Assembly (NCBI GenBank): GCA_023150475.1
Contig: JAKLKU010000013.1
Coordinates: 62,001 to 126,000, forward strand
DNA from: Planctomycetota bacterium
GTDB lineage: Bacteria; Planctomycetota; UBA1135; GCA-002686595
Length of the DNA: 64,000 bases
Reading direction: 5' to 3'
Part shown: positions 16,929-25,872 of the stretch, piece after piece
Position numbering within the stretch: position 1 is the stretch's first letter
Layout: each line of letters opens with the position of its first letter
The notes under the pieces: model-generated
Seen by the model: only the letters and a program-made list of their open reading frames with translations
Databases searched by the model: none
Told to the model about the DNA's origin: nothing
Made by a program: the position numbers and the translations under genes

Positions 16929-18170
16929 ATGAGAACGTCTCGCGTGTTGCCGTGGCTGCTGCCGTCCATCGTCGTCGTGGCGTCACTCGCCAGCGGAGGT
17001 TGCGCGAGTCCGACCTACGACGGTTGGCGCGCGTACGATTCGGGCGACTTCGCCGTCGCGCTCGACGAGTGGCGTGCAGCCGCCGACGCTGGCGATCTCG
17101 AAGCGCAGTTCCTCGTCGGCGTGTTGCACGACGAAGGACGCGGCTGTGCCGCGGACGACCGCGAGGCGGCGCGTTGGTACCGACTCGCTGCGGAGCGCGG
17201 GCACCCAGCGGCGCAGACCAACCTCGGCCTGCTCTGCTTCCAGGGCCGCGGCGTCGAACGCTCCGCCAGCGAAGCGGCGCGGTGGTACGAGCTCGCGGCC
17301 GCTCAAGGCTTCCCGTCCGCGCAGGCGAATCTCGGCGTGCTCCACCTCTATGGACTCGGCGTGCAGCAGGACTTCGCGCGCGCTCGCGAGCTCCTCGGCG
17401 CGGCGGCGCGGGCCGGCGACGTGAAGGCGCTCGGCACGCTCGGGCGCATGGAGTACGAAGGCGTGGGCGGGACACCCGACGTCGCGCAAGCGTTGCAGTG
17501 GTTCACCGCAGCCGCAGAACGTGGCGACGTGACGTGCGCATTCCGCGTCGGGCGCATGCTCGTCCTCGGCGACGGGGTCGAGCGTGATGCGCGCGCCGCC
17601 GTGCCGTGGCTCGAACGGGCGGCGGAGCACGGCGTGCTCGACGCGCAGTTCGCGCTCGGCTGGTTGCTCAGCGCAGGCGACGGCATCGCGCGCGACGATC
17701 GCACCGCCGCGGCGTGGTTCCGGCGCGCGGCGGAAGGAGGCCATCCGTACGCGATGACCCATCTCGGACTCGCCTGCTGCGAAGGCCGCGGCGTCGAGCG
17801 CGACGACGTCGAAGGTGCGCGTTGGCTCGCACGCGCGGCCGAGCACGGTGTGGTGCTCGCCCAGTACGACTTCGCGCTCGCGTTGCTCGCCGGCCGTGGC
17901 GTCGAGCGCGACGAACACGCCGCGGCGCAGTGGCTCCAGCGCGCGGCCGACCAAGGGCTCGCCGCGGCTCACACGAAGCTCGGCCACATGGTCGAGCTCG
18001 GCCTCGGCGTCCAGCAGGACGACGCCTCGGCGTGGATGTGGTACGAGCTCGCGGCGGCGCTCGGCGACGCCGATGCAGCTCGTGCACGAGAGCGAGTCGC
18101 AGCACGGCTCGAGCCCGACGAGCTCGCGTACGCACGTTCGCTCGCGCGCACGGCGGCGACTCAGCGCTGA
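16929..18170 (+). CDS. Sel1-repeat lipoprotein
   Basis: 413 residues from ATG 16929. The N-terminus MRTSRVLPWLLPSIVVVASL continues to ASGGCASPTY, a lipobox with Cys near residue 25. The rest is about ten Sel1-like repeats of about 36 residues, for example LGLLCFQGRGVERSASEAAR, WYELAAAQGFPSAQANLGVL and LGLACCEGRGVERDDVEGAR. Sel1 repeats form alpha-solenoids that bind other proteins. The protein is probably tethered to a membrane on the periplasmic side and serves as a scaffold or regulator. No partner is indicated by neighbouring genes. Confidence 0.88.
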   Translation: MRTSRVLPWLLPSIVVVASLASGGCASPTYDGWRAYDSGDFAVALDEWRAAADAGDLEAQFLVGVLHDEGRGCAADDREAARWYRLAAERGHPAAQTNLGLLCFQGRGVERSASEAARWYELAAAQGFPSAQANLGVLHLYGLGVQQDFARARELLGAAARAGDVKALGTLGRMEYEGVGGTPDVAQALQWFTAAAERGDVTCAFRVGRMLVLGDGVERDARAAVPWLERAAEHGVLDAQFALGWLLSAGDGIARDDRTAAAWFRRAAEGGHPYAMTHLGLACCEGRGVERDDVEGARWLARAAEHGVVLAQYDFALALLAGRGVERDEHAAAQWLQRAADQGLAAAHTKLGHMVELGLGVQQDDASAWMWYELAAALGDADAARARERVAARLEPDELAYARSLARTAATQR

Positions 18171-18251
18171 CGCGGTCGTGGCGCGAGCCGCGGCGTCGCG
18201 TCCGCCAGGAGCGCGAGTCGAAGGCGTTCGCCCGTCGGGCGGGGCCGTCGT

Positions 18252-19124
18252 TCAGTCGTCGAGACGGCCGAACGCGCCGTGTTGGAAGTCGGCGATCGCC
18301 TGGCGGATCTCGCCTTCGGTGTTCATCACGAAGGGGCCGTACTGCACGATCGGTTGGCGCAGCGGCTCGCCCGCGAGGACGATCGCGCGGCCGTCGCGGA
18401 CCGCGGCGAGCTCGAGCGCGTCGCCGTCGTTCGCGAACACGGCGAAGTCGGCGGCCCGTGCGCGCGTCGCCGCGAATTCGAGCTCGCCATCGACGACCAG
18501 GAGCGCCGCGTTGTGCGCGCTCGGCACGTCGAGCGTCACGCGGGCACCCGCACGCAAACTCACGTCGAGCAGCGTGACGGGAGAGAAGGTCTGCGCCGGC
18601 CCGCGGACGCCGCCGCACTCGCCGGCGATCACGCGCACGACCGCGCCGTCGAGCTCGAGCACGCCCATCGCGTCCGCGGTGAGCGCTTGGTAGCGCGGGG
18701 CCGTCAACTTCGACGCCCGCGGCAAGTCGACCCAGAGCTGCAGCATGTGCATCCGCCCACCGCGGCGCGCGAACTCGGCATCGTGGTACTCACGATGCAG
18801 CACGCCCGCTCCCGCAGTCATCCACTGCACGTCGCCGGGACCGATGACGCCACCGTGGCCCGCGCTGTCGTGGTGCGCGACCGAGCCTTCGAGCGCGAGC
18901 GTCACGGTCTCGAACCCGCGGTGCGGGTGCGGCCCGACGCCGCGACGCAGGTTGGTCGTCGGCGGGTACACGTGCGGCGCGTGGTAGTCGAGCAAGAGGA
19001 ACGGCGAGAGCCGCCGCGCGAGCTCGGGCTCGACCGAGAAGTAGCCGTGCACGCGGAAGCCGTCGCCGACCCAGTGGGGCTCAGGCGCGGCGATGATCGA
19101 TTCGATGTTGCGGACTTGGACCAT
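18252..19124 (-). CDS. Pirin family protein (cupin)
   Basis: 290 residues from ATG 19124; the open frame extends upstream but without similarity. The N-terminal cupin has the pirin metal site: GPHPHRGFETVTLALEGSVA and HHDSAGHGGVIGPGDVQWMT, followed by AGAGVLHREYHDAEFARRGG and RMHMLQLWVDLPRASKLTAP. The C-terminal cupin ends QPIVQYGPFVMNTEGEIRQA. The whole length agrees with YhaK/YhhW-type pirins, some of which are quercetinases or redox sensors. The substrate here is unknown. It is convergent with the Sel1 gene and divergent from the lipoprotein gene at 19301. Confidence 0.9.
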   Translation of the reverse strand: MVQVRNIESIIAAPEPHWVGDGFRVHGYFSVEPELARRLSPFLLLDYHAPHVYPPTTNLRRGVGPHPHRGFETVTLALEGSVAHHDSAGHGGVIGPGDVQWMTAGAGVLHREYHDAEFARRGGRMHMLQLWVDLPRASKLTAPRYQALTADAMGVLELDGAVVRVIAGECGGVRGPAQTFSPVTLLDVSLRAGARVTLDVPSAHNAALLVVDGELEFAATRARAADFAVFANDGDALELAAVRDGRAIVLAGEPLRQPIVQYGPFVMNTEGEIRQAIADFQHGAFGRLDD

Positions 19125-19300
19125 GGCGACGAGCGATCGGACCGCGAGGTGTCCGAGGCGGCGGCACTCTGATCCAAAACCGAGAGGGATTCCAGCGAGC
19201 CCGTGCTCTTGCCGGGTCGCGCGTTGAGCGCGAGAGCGGTGCACGGCACACTGCGCGCCTTCCTCACCTTCGTCGCTTACCTCTCTCCCGAGGCCCGAAC

Positions 19301-20434
19301 ATGTCGAAGTCGTGGTTCGTCTCTCGCCGCATCGTCCGTCGGCTCGCCGGCACGGTCTTGTTGCTCGCCGGCACGGTGCAGTGCGCGTCGCCGCGCGATT
19401 CCGTCGCCGGCGTGGGCCTTGCCGAGACGCGCCCCGTGGCGTCGGGTGACCAGGCGGCCGACGTCGCCGAGCTCCGGTATCGCGGGCTGACGCTCGACGA
19501 ATGGTGCCGAGCTCTGCGACCGCACTGGACCGTCGACGCCTCCGCGTCGACACAGGCGGCGGGCGACGGCGGCGGGCTGCGCACGGTGCAGGGCCCCGTG
19601 CGACAAGCGTACGAGACGGGGATCGGGCCTTTGGTCGAGGCGGCGACGCACTTCGCGCCACACGATGCGCGGGCCGTCGCGCTCCTCGAGCGGGTCACGC
19701 GTGATCTCGACGAACGGCTCGCCGAGCGCGCGATCGGCGAGCTCGTCGAGCTCGTGCGCGAAGAGCAGTCGACGCGCGACGTCGCCGCGCGCGCTCTCGC
19801 GACGGGGCTCGGTTCGCGCGAACCGCGCATCGCGCACCTGTTCCTCGCGGAAATGGCCGACGCCTACGAGAGCCAGTCGGCCGAGATGGAGCACGGCACC
19901 GGCGCCGATCGTTTCGGGGCCGAAGTGTTCTCTGCGTACGTGACCGCGTGCAGCCGCGCGATCGAAGTCGACTTCCCTCGCAGCGACCTCGACGAGCCGC
20001 TCGCAGCGTTGGCGATCGTCCAGGCCCGCGCGCCGGAGCGCGTGCGCGTGGTCGCGGCGTACCTGAGCACGCGGCCGCTGCCTTTCGATGGCGCGGCGGC
20101 GGCCGGCGCGCTGCGGTCGTTCGCCTGGAACGAAGTCGACGTCGATCGCGCCGTCGAAACGAAGGATTGGTCCCTCGTCGTCGCCGCCGCGCGCGCGGCG
20201 AGCGAGTGCGCGCCGCAGGATCCGCTCGCGTGGAACGTGCTGGCGTTCGCGTGCTGGCGAGCGGGCTTGCGCGAGGAAGGCGTGAAAGCCATCGAACGCG
20301 CGATCGCCGAGGGCGAACGCCAGGAGTACGAGAGTCAGGCGCAGCTCGTGCGCAACGGCAAGTTGCTGTCGAAGGCCTCGAATTGGACCGAGGAAGCACG
20401 GAAGTCCGAGCGCTCGTACGCGGATCTCGAGTGA
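19301..20434 (+). CDS. Lipoprotein of unknown function with C-terminal TPR-like motif
   Basis: 377 residues. ATG 19301 has AGG eight bases upstream. The N-terminus has Arg residues and a hydrophobic stretch (RRLAGTVLLLAGTVQCASPR) with a lipobox Cys near residue 30. The segment RYRGLTLDEWCRALRPHW and following helices (ARAVALLERVTRDLDERLAE, LVREEQSTRDVAARALATGL) suggest HEAT-like helical repeats. A C-terminal motif DPLAWNVLAFACWRAGLREE resembles one TPR. I do not recognise a family. It is flanked by unrelated genes on the opposite strand, so it is probably a single-gene unit. Confidence 0.65.
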   Translation: MSKSWFVSRRIVRRLAGTVLLLAGTVQCASPRDSVAGVGLAETRPVASGDQAADVAELRYRGLTLDEWCRALRPHWTVDASASTQAAGDGGGLRTVQGPVRQAYETGIGPLVEAATHFAPHDARAVALLERVTRDLDERLAERAIGELVELVREEQSTRDVAARALATGLGSREPRIAHLFLAEMADAYESQSAEMEHGTGADRFGAEVFSAYVTACSRAIEVDFPRSDLDEPLAALAIVQARAPERVRVVAAYLSTRPLPFDGAAAAGALRSFAWNEVDVDRAVETKDWSLVVAAARAASECAPQDPLAWNVLAFACWRAGLREEGVKAIERAIAEGERQEYESQAQLVRNGKLLSKASNWTEEARKSERSYADLE

Positions 20435-20461
20435 CGAGCGCCGACGCGCCGTCGCCGAGCC

Positions 20462-20698
20462 TCACCGCAGAGCGTCGAGCTTCGCGCCGAAGTTGATGTG
20501 GAAGACGCGGCCGTCGAGCGCGAGCGCCGGGACGGACTTGACGCCGAGGCGTTCGGCTTCGGAGAGCCGCCGCTTGTCGGTGCCGAGATGGACCACTTCG
20601 ACGTCGTAGCGGTTGCGATCGAGCGCCGCGAGCATCTGGTGCTCGGCTTCGACGCAAACGGGGCAACCCGCGTGATAGAAGACGGCTTTGTCCTTCAT
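20462..20698 (-). CDS. Glutaredoxin/thioredoxin-fold small protein
   Basis: 78 residues from ATG 20698 (the open frame extends upstream without similarity). The active site is VFYHAGCPVCVEAEHQMLAA (CPVC at the start of the first helix), followed by VEVVHLGTDKRRLSEAERLG and VKSVPALALDGRVFHINFGA, which includes the cis-proline VPA. The size fits a small glutaredoxin-like or NrdH-like redoxin. It is divergent from an HxlR-type regulator at 20868. HxlR proteins often sense thiol or quinone stress, so this redoxin may be its target; that is inference from position. Confidence 0.82.
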   Translation of the reverse strand: MKDKAVFYHAGCPVCVEAEHQMLAALDRNRYDVEVVHLGTDKRRLSEAERLGVKSVPALALDGRVFHINFGAKLDALR

Positions 20699-20867
20699 GG
20701 GGAAACGTGCGTGTCGGGGTTCGTGCTCGTCGCGACGTGCGACGACGCGGGGCGAACCTAGGCAGCTCGGCGAACGCGGCCAAGAACGCACCGTTTGGTA
20801 AGTCGCTCGGCGCGCCGCGCACGCGCTGATTCCAGCGGCCGCCGTCCGCGCGCTAGAGTCGTGACCG

Positions 20868-21218
20868 ATGCGCGAACGAATCTCCGCTACACCCCGTGTG
20901 CCGGACGTCGCCGGCATGGTCGAGGACGTGATCGGCTGCAAGTGGTCGCTGCGGCTCCTGCAACTCATCGCCGACGGCGTCGAACGACCGAGCGCGTTCC
21001 AGCGCGCGTGTCCGGGGCTCTCCGCGAAAGTGATGAACGAGCGCCTGGCGAAGCTCCAACGCTTCGGCATCGCGAGCCGCTCGGTTGCCGGCACCAAGCC
21101 GCCGCTGCGCGTCAGCTACACGCTGACACCGTTCGGCCGCCGCTTCGCCGGCGTGCTCGCCGAAGTGAAGAAGCTCCAAGCGTTCGTCGACGATGGCGCG
21201 ACGGCGCGCGAAGCGTGA
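20868..21218 (+). CDS. HxlR-family winged-helix transcriptional regulator
   Basis: 116 residues. The winged helix-turn-helix of the HxlR family is clear: EDVIGCKWSLRLLQLIADG, RPSAFQRACPGLSAKVMNER and LAKLQRFGIASRSVAGTKPP, then RVSYTLTPFGRRFAGVLAEV. A single Cys in GCKWS aligns with the conserved redox-sensing Cys of HypR/YodB-type members. It probably binds as a dimer in the intergenic region with the glutaredoxin-like gene. The sensed compound is unknown, but thiol-reactive electrophiles are common for the family. Confidence 0.88.
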   Translation: MRERISATPRVPDVAGMVEDVIGCKWSLRLLQLIADGVERPSAFQRACPGLSAKVMNERLAKLQRFGIASRSVAGTKPPLRVSYTLTPFGRRFAGVLAEVKKLQAFVDDGATAREA

Positions 21219-21225
21219 ACCATCG

Positions 21226-22338
21226 TCAGACGACGCCGACCTTCACGCAGTGGATCGGCGGCAGCGAGTCGAAGAGGCACTCCCATTTCTCGCCGCCGTC
21301 GCGACCGATCCAGAGCTGGCCGGTCGTCGTGCCGAAGTAGAGCGCCGGCGACTTCAACTCGTCGACGGTCATCGCGTCGCGCTGCACGGTGAAGTACGCG
21401 TCCTTCTTCGGCATGCCGTTCGCGCACTTCGACCACGAGCCGCCGCCGTTCTCGCTGCGCCACACGGCGGGCACGCCTCCGGGGCTCATGCGCGCCATCA
21501 TCTCGAGCGGCATCACGTACACGACGTCGGGGTCGTCCGGGTGCACGACGATCGGGAAGCCGAAGTCGCTGGGCAAGCCCTTCGCGATCGAACGCCACGA
21601 CTTGCCGTAGTCGTCGCTGCGCAGGACGCCGATGTCGGGGCGCGGACCGCCCGGACCCTTCCACTGCGCCCAACCGCCGTGGTTTTGCATGTACATGCGA
21701 CCGGGCGCCTTCTCGTGGCGCGCGATCTTGTGCACGCACTGTCCGAACTCGGGATACGGGTCGGGCACGAAGCCCGCGCCGACACCTCCGTTCGACGCCT
21801 TGAACGTCTCGCCGCCGTCTTCGCTGACGTAGTGGCCGCCGGTCGAGATGCCGACGTGCACGCGCTTTTGGTCGCGCACGATCGTGTGCATGCAGAGCCC
21901 GCCGAAGCCCGGTTGCCATTGGCGCGCGTGAGCGTGGTTCGAGATGCCGCCCACGATCTGCCACGAATCGCCGTTGTCGAAGCTGCGGAAGAGCGACGCG
22001 GGCTCGACGCCGGCCCAAAGCTCCTTCTTGCCGTCGCCCGCTTCGAGCGACCAGATGTTGGCGAGCGCTCGCCCGTCGTCCTTCGCGAACGCCGGCGCCG
22101 ACTTCGTCTCCTTGAACGTGTGGCCGAGGTCGTTCGAGCGCAGCACCTTCATCCCGAAGAACGAATTGCAGCTCGACGCGAAGATCCGCGGCGTGCCGCG
22201 AGCGTCGATCAACGCCGAGTAGACCGCGACGCCGGGCGCGAACGGACCGCGCAGCGCGAACTTCTTTCGAGTCTTCGCGCTCTCCGCGACGAAGAGACCC
22301 TTCTTGGTGCCGATGCAGAGGATGACGCGGTCGGACAT
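21226..22338 (-). CDS. BNR/sialidase-like beta-propeller protein
   Basis: 370 residues from ATG 22338. The protein starts MSDRVILCIGTKKGLFVAES and lacks a signal peptide, so it should be cytoplasmic. It shows repeated BNR/Asp-box blades: LFRSFDNGDSWQIVGGISNH, HYVSEDGGETFKASNGGVGA, VLRSDDYGKSWRSIAKGLPS, VWRSENGGGSWSKCANGMPK and WIGRDGGEKWECLFDSLPPI. The family is often annotated as exo-alpha-sialidase, but the catalytic Arg triad, Tyr and Glu of true sialidases are not obvious here. A small ThiS/MoaD-like gene lies 2 bases upstream on the same strand, and this pairing makes a role with a ubiquitin-like modifier more likely than a glycosidase role. This is inference. Confidence 0.8.
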   Translation of the reverse strand: MSDRVILCIGTKKGLFVAESAKTRKKFALRGPFAPGVAVYSALIDARGTPRIFASSCNSFFGMKVLRSNDLGHTFKETKSAPAFAKDDGRALANIWSLEAGDGKKELWAGVEPASLFRSFDNGDSWQIVGGISNHAHARQWQPGFGGLCMHTIVRDQKRVHVGISTGGHYVSEDGGETFKASNGGVGAGFVPDPYPEFGQCVHKIARHEKAPGRMYMQNHGGWAQWKGPGGPRPDIGVLRSDDYGKSWRSIAKGLPSDFGFPIVVHPDDPDVVYVMPLEMMARMSPGGVPAVWRSENGGGSWSKCANGMPKKDAYFTVQRDAMTVDELKSPALYFGTTTGQLWIGRDGGEKWECLFDSLPPIHCVKVGVV

Positions 22339-22340
22339 GC

Positions 22341-22616
22341 TTAGCCTCCTGAGACTGCCTGGAAGAGCGAGACGACGTCGCCGGACTTCAATGGCGTGTC
22401 GAGCCCGCGCAGATCGCGGATGTGATCGGAGTTGACGAAGACGTTGACGTGGCGGCGGATCGCGCCGGTCTCGTCGCAGATGCTGCGGTGGATCTTGGGG
22501 TGCTCGCCCTCGAGCGTGCGGAGCAATGCCCGCACGTCGCGCGCGTCGAACACGAGCTCGCCCTTGCCGCCGACGTAGTCGCGTAGCAAGGCCGAGAGTT
22601 GGAGCGTAATCGGCAT
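22341..22616 (-). CDS. MoaD/ThiS family ubiquitin-like sulfur carrier or small modifier
   Basis: 91 residues from ATG 22616. The beta-grasp pattern is seen in MPITLQLSALLRDYVGGKGE, LVFDARDVRALLRTLEGEHP and HVNVFVNSDHIRDLRGLDTP, then LKSGDVVSLFQAVSGG. The C-terminal Gly-Gly is the hallmark of MoaD, ThiS and ubiquitin-like SAMP proteins, adenylated and thiocarboxylated or conjugated by E1-like enzymes. No MoeB/ThiF-like E1 or MoaE gene is in the window. The next gene downstream, 2 bases away, is the BNR propeller, and the two are clearly co-transcribed. Confidence 0.87.
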   Translation of the reverse strand: MPITLQLSALLRDYVGGKGELVFDARDVRALLRTLEGEHPKIHRSICDETGAIRRHVNVFVNSDHIRDLRGLDTPLKSGDVVSLFQAVSGG

Positions 22617-22732
22617 GATCGTGGGGGGACGACAGCGACGCGCCTCGGCGCGACGATCGATCGAGGCGCACATCATGGCTGCTCGAAGCGCTCGTGCAAC
22701 CAAGCAGAACCCATAGCGCGCACGTCCGAACC

Positions 22733-23563
22733 ATGACGAAACACATAGACGCGAGAGCGATGGCCGCCCGCACGTACGACGCGGCCGCTGACTCGTTCGA
22801 TCACCCGGCGAACACGTTCTGGGAGCGCTTCGGGCGCAGGACGGTCGAGCGGTTGGCGCTCGCCGACGGCGCGCGCGTCCTGGACGCGTGCTGCGGAACC
22901 GGCGCGTCGGCGATTCCAGCGGCGGAACGCGTCGGGGCGGACGGGCACGTGCTCGGCGTCGACGTGTCCGAAGGCCTGCTCGGGCTCGCGCGCGCGAAGG
23001 CGGCGCAGCGCGGCTTGCGTCACGCGCAGTTCCGCGCGGCCGACGTGATGGAGCTCGACCTCCCGGACGCGAGCTTCGATGCCGTCGTGTGCGTGTTCGG
23101 GATCTTCTTCGTGCCGGACATGCAGGCCGCCGTGAAAGAGCTGTGGCGCAAGGTGAAGCCCGGCGGAAAGCTCGCGATCACGACGTGGGGGCCGAACGTG
23201 TTCGCGCCGCTCAACACGTTCTTCTGGGACAACGTCCGCGCGGTGCGGCCGGACTTGCATCGTGCGTTCAACTGCTGGGACGGATTGACGGATCCGGGCG
23301 CGGTGCGCGAGCTCCTGTCGGTGTGCGGCGTCGAGCCCCACGTCGAACCGGAGCTCGCGCGACATCCGTTGCGCTCGCCCGACGATGCGTGGGCTCTGCT
23401 CCAGGGCACCGGCTACCGCGGCACGCTCGAGCAACTCGATCCGGCGGCTCGCAACCAGATCCGCGACGCGTGCCTCCGCTTCGTCCGCGTCTCGAACGTC
23501 GACTCCGTGACCGCCGACGTGATCTATGCCGTGGCGACGAAGGACGTTCGGCAAGCGTCCTGA
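22733..23563 (+). CDS. Class I SAM-dependent methyltransferase
   Basis: 276 residues from ATG 22733. Motif I is LALADGARVLDACCGTGASA, followed by GHVLGVDVSEGLLGLARAKA, then AQFRAADVMELDLPDASFDA and VVCVFGIFFVPDMQAAVKEL, all features of the UbiE/Methyltransf_11 fold. The C-terminal third (AVRELLSVCGVEPHVEPELA, then DAWALLQGTGYRGTLEQLDP) is a family-specific extension. A truncated second copy of exactly this C-terminal region lies at 25482-25748. The methyl acceptor is not known. It stands divergent from the ThiS/BNR pair. Confidence 0.88.
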   Translation: MTKHIDARAMAARTYDAAADSFDHPANTFWERFGRRTVERLALADGARVLDACCGTGASAIPAAERVGADGHVLGVDVSEGLLGLARAKAAQRGLRHAQFRAADVMELDLPDASFDAVVCVFGIFFVPDMQAAVKELWRKVKPGGKLAITTWGPNVFAPLNTFFWDNVRAVRPDLHRAFNCWDGLTDPGAVRELLSVCGVEPHVEPELARHPLRSPDDAWALLQGTGYRGTLEQLDPAARNQIRDACLRFVRVSNVDSVTADVIYAVATKDVRQAS

Positions 23564-23689
23564 ACTCCGACCGGGCGGCGCAGGTCGTCGCCCACGGCCC
23601 GAAAACGCGTGCTACCGTGGAGCGGCGCCACTGGCGCCAGTGGCGACGAGGGCGACGAGGGCGACGCAACCACTCCGTGGGAGCTCACG

Positions 23690-25402
23690 ATGACTTCGCT
23701 AAGACTCTTGCCGTGTGTCTGTGCATTCGGTTTCGCGTTGGCGTCTTGGGCGTCCGCGCAATCGATCGAGCGTTTGAGTGACACCTCGACGGGCGCCGAA
23801 GGCGGTGGCTCGCGGCCGGCGATCTCGGAGAACGGACGTTTCGTCGCGTTCGAGAGCTTCGTCCAACTCGTCCCGACCGATCAGAACGGCTGGAGCGACG
23901 TCTACGTGCGCGACCTCTTCGTCGACCAGACGGCACGGGTGAGCCACACGGGGTCGGCCTCGCAGCCGAACGGAGACTCGAGCGACGCGACGCTCTCGGG
24001 CGACGGCAGCCTCGTCGCGTTCACCAGCCAAGCGGACAACCTGGTCGCCGGCGACCTCAACGGGAAGTCGGACGTCTTCCTGCGCGATCGAACGTTGGGC
24101 GTGACTTCGCTCGTCAGCGTGAGTTCCTCCGGCGCCCAGGGTGACCGGGGTTCGCGGGAGGCCTCGCTCTCGACCGACGGACGCTACGTGGCGTTCTCGA
24201 GCGACGCGTTGAACCTCGTCGCGAACGACCTCAATGGTCTCGCCGACGTGTTCGTTCGCGACCTGCAGACGCAGACCACGACGCGCGTGAGCCTCGACTC
24301 CTCCGGCGCCGAGGCGAACGGGGCTTCGAGCGAGCCCTGCCTTTCGGCCGACGGGCGCTTCGTCGCGTTCGTCAGCGCGGCGTCGAACCTCGTGGGCGGC
24401 GACGGCAACGACCTGGCGGACGTGTTCGTCCACGATCGCCAGACCGGTCAGACGACCCGAGTCAGCGTCTCGACGGGTGGCGCGGAAGGGGATCAACCCG
24501 CCAACGGGCCGAGGATCTCGGCGGACGGACGCTACGTCGCGTTCGACAGCTACGCGACGACGCTCGTCGCGGGCGACACCGGCGGATTCTCGGACGTGTT
24601 CGTCCACGACCGGCTCACCGGCGTGACTCGGCGGGTGAGCGTCACGAGCACCGGCGAGCAAGGCAACCAGAACTCCTTCTACGCGTCGGAGTTCTCGACC
24701 GACGGACGGTGGCTCGCGTTCTCCGGTCCGCTCACGAATCTCGCGGGCGGCGACGGCAGCAGCTTCTCCGACGTGTTCCTGTGCGACTTGACCACAGGTC
24801 AGTCGATCTGTGTCAGCCGCGCCGCCGACGACGCGTTCGGCAACTGGAACTCGGGTTGGCCGAGCGGGTCGGCGCTCTCCGGCGACGGTCGACTGGTGGC
24901 GTTCGCCAGCGGCGCGTCGAATCTCGTCGGCGGGGACACGTTCCTCGACGACGACGTGTACGTGCGCGACGTCGGTTGCTCGCTTCCGGTCGTGTACTGC
25001 ACCGCGAAGGTCAACTCGCTCGGTTGCACGCCGTGGATCTCGCTCAGCAGCGCGCCGAGCGCGAGTTCGAACGTCGGCGCCAAGCTCGTGACGATGAACG
25101 TGCGCGGTGCGACGACCGGGCTCTTCTTCCACCGCGTCGGCCCGCCGACCGCGATGCCGTTCCACGGCGGTTGGCTGTGCGTCGGAACGCCGGTCGTGCG
25201 CCACGCGCTGAAGGCGTCGGGTTCGGGCCCGACGAACTGCCAAGGCCAGTTCAGCGAGAGCTTCAACGCGTACATCGCGAGCGGCGCCGATCCCGCGCTG
25301 GTCGCCGGCGCGACCGTCAACATCCAGTCGTGGGGCCGCGACCCGGCGGCACCGTTCACCGACAGCTTGAGCGACGCGGTCTCGACCGTGATCTGTCCCT
25401 AG
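23690..25402 (+). CDS. Secreted TolB/PD40-like beta-propeller with planctomycete C-terminal domain
   Basis: 570 residues from ATG 23690, at which a signal peptide begins (SLRLLPCVCAFGFALASWAS, then AQS). Six or more WD40-like (PD40) blades repeat the pattern LSADGRFVAFVSAASNLVGG, DLADVFVHDRQTGQTTRVSV, and ISADGRYVAFDSYATTLVAG, FSDVFVHDRLTGVTRRVSVT. The C-terminal 145 residues start PVVYCTAKVNSLGCTPWISL and form a Cys-containing domain also present at 43380-43786 and recognisable as common in secreted proteins of some planctomycetes. It probably acts outside the cell or at its surface. No enzymatic motif is visible. Confidence 0.8.
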   Translation: MTSLRLLPCVCAFGFALASWASAQSIERLSDTSTGAEGGGSRPAISENGRFVAFESFVQLVPTDQNGWSDVYVRDLFVDQTARVSHTGSASQPNGDSSDATLSGDGSLVAFTSQADNLVAGDLNGKSDVFLRDRTLGVTSLVSVSSSGAQGDRGSREASLSTDGRYVAFSSDALNLVANDLNGLADVFVRDLQTQTTTRVSLDSSGAEANGASSEPCLSADGRFVAFVSAASNLVGGDGNDLADVFVHDRQTGQTTRVSVSTGGAEGDQPANGPRISADGRYVAFDSYATTLVAGDTGGFSDVFVHDRLTGVTRRVSVTSTGEQGNQNSFYASEFSTDGRWLAFSGPLTNLAGGDGSSFSDVFLCDLTTGQSICVSRAADDAFGNWNSGWPSGSALSGDGRLVAFASGASNLVGGDTFLDDDVYVRDVGCSLPVVYCTAKVNSLGCTPWISLSSAPSASSNVGAKLVTMNVRGATTGLFFHRVGPPTAMPFHGGWLCVGTPVVRHALKASGSGPTNCQGQFSESFNAYIASGADPALVAGATVNIQSWGRDPAAPFTDSLSDAVSTVICP

Positions 25403-25481
25403 CAGGCGTGGCGCCGCGTCTGCGGCGACAAGTTCGGAGGGTGGTAGTGCTTTCGACCACTGGCTGAGGCTGACTTACCCG

Positions 25482-25748
25482 GTGGCGGTGCGCGAGCTCG
25501 TTTCGGTGACCGGCGTGGAGCCGCACGTCGAGCCCGAGGCCGCGAGGCATTCGTTGCGCTTACCCGAAGACGCGTGGGCGCTGCTCCAAGGCACCGGTTA
25601 CCGCGGCACGCTCGAGCAATTCGACCCCGCGGCTCGCATCCGAATCCGCAAGGCGTGCCTCCGCTTCATTCACGAGTCCGCCGTCGACTCCGTTACGGCC
25701 GACGTGATCTACGCCGTTGCGACAACGTCGGGCGCGCCGCTCCGCTGA
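25482..25748 (+). pseudogene. Truncated duplicate of the methyltransferase C-terminus
   Basis: An open stretch of 88 codons (GTG 25482) encodes AVRELVSVTGVEPHVEPEAA followed by DAWALLQGTGYRGTLEQFDP. Over 80 aligned residues it matches the C-terminal part of the methyltransferase at 22733-23563 in 66 positions. The SAM-binding domain is missing: similarity starts abruptly at the codons for AVREL, and the preceding 80 bases show no remnant. It follows the propeller gene by 79 bases. It is interpreted as the remnant of a tandem duplication flanking the propeller gene. A functional short protein is less likely. Confidence 0.8.
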
Positions 25749-25872
25749 TCGATGGCGTTTTGCCCCGAAACTCATGGCGCGTCGGCGACCACCACGCCGC
25801 CGCGTCACGCCGGTGCGGTGGCGGTATTGGTCAACGGCGGGCGTTCGCTTGCTCGGCTGCCGTCCAGAAGTG

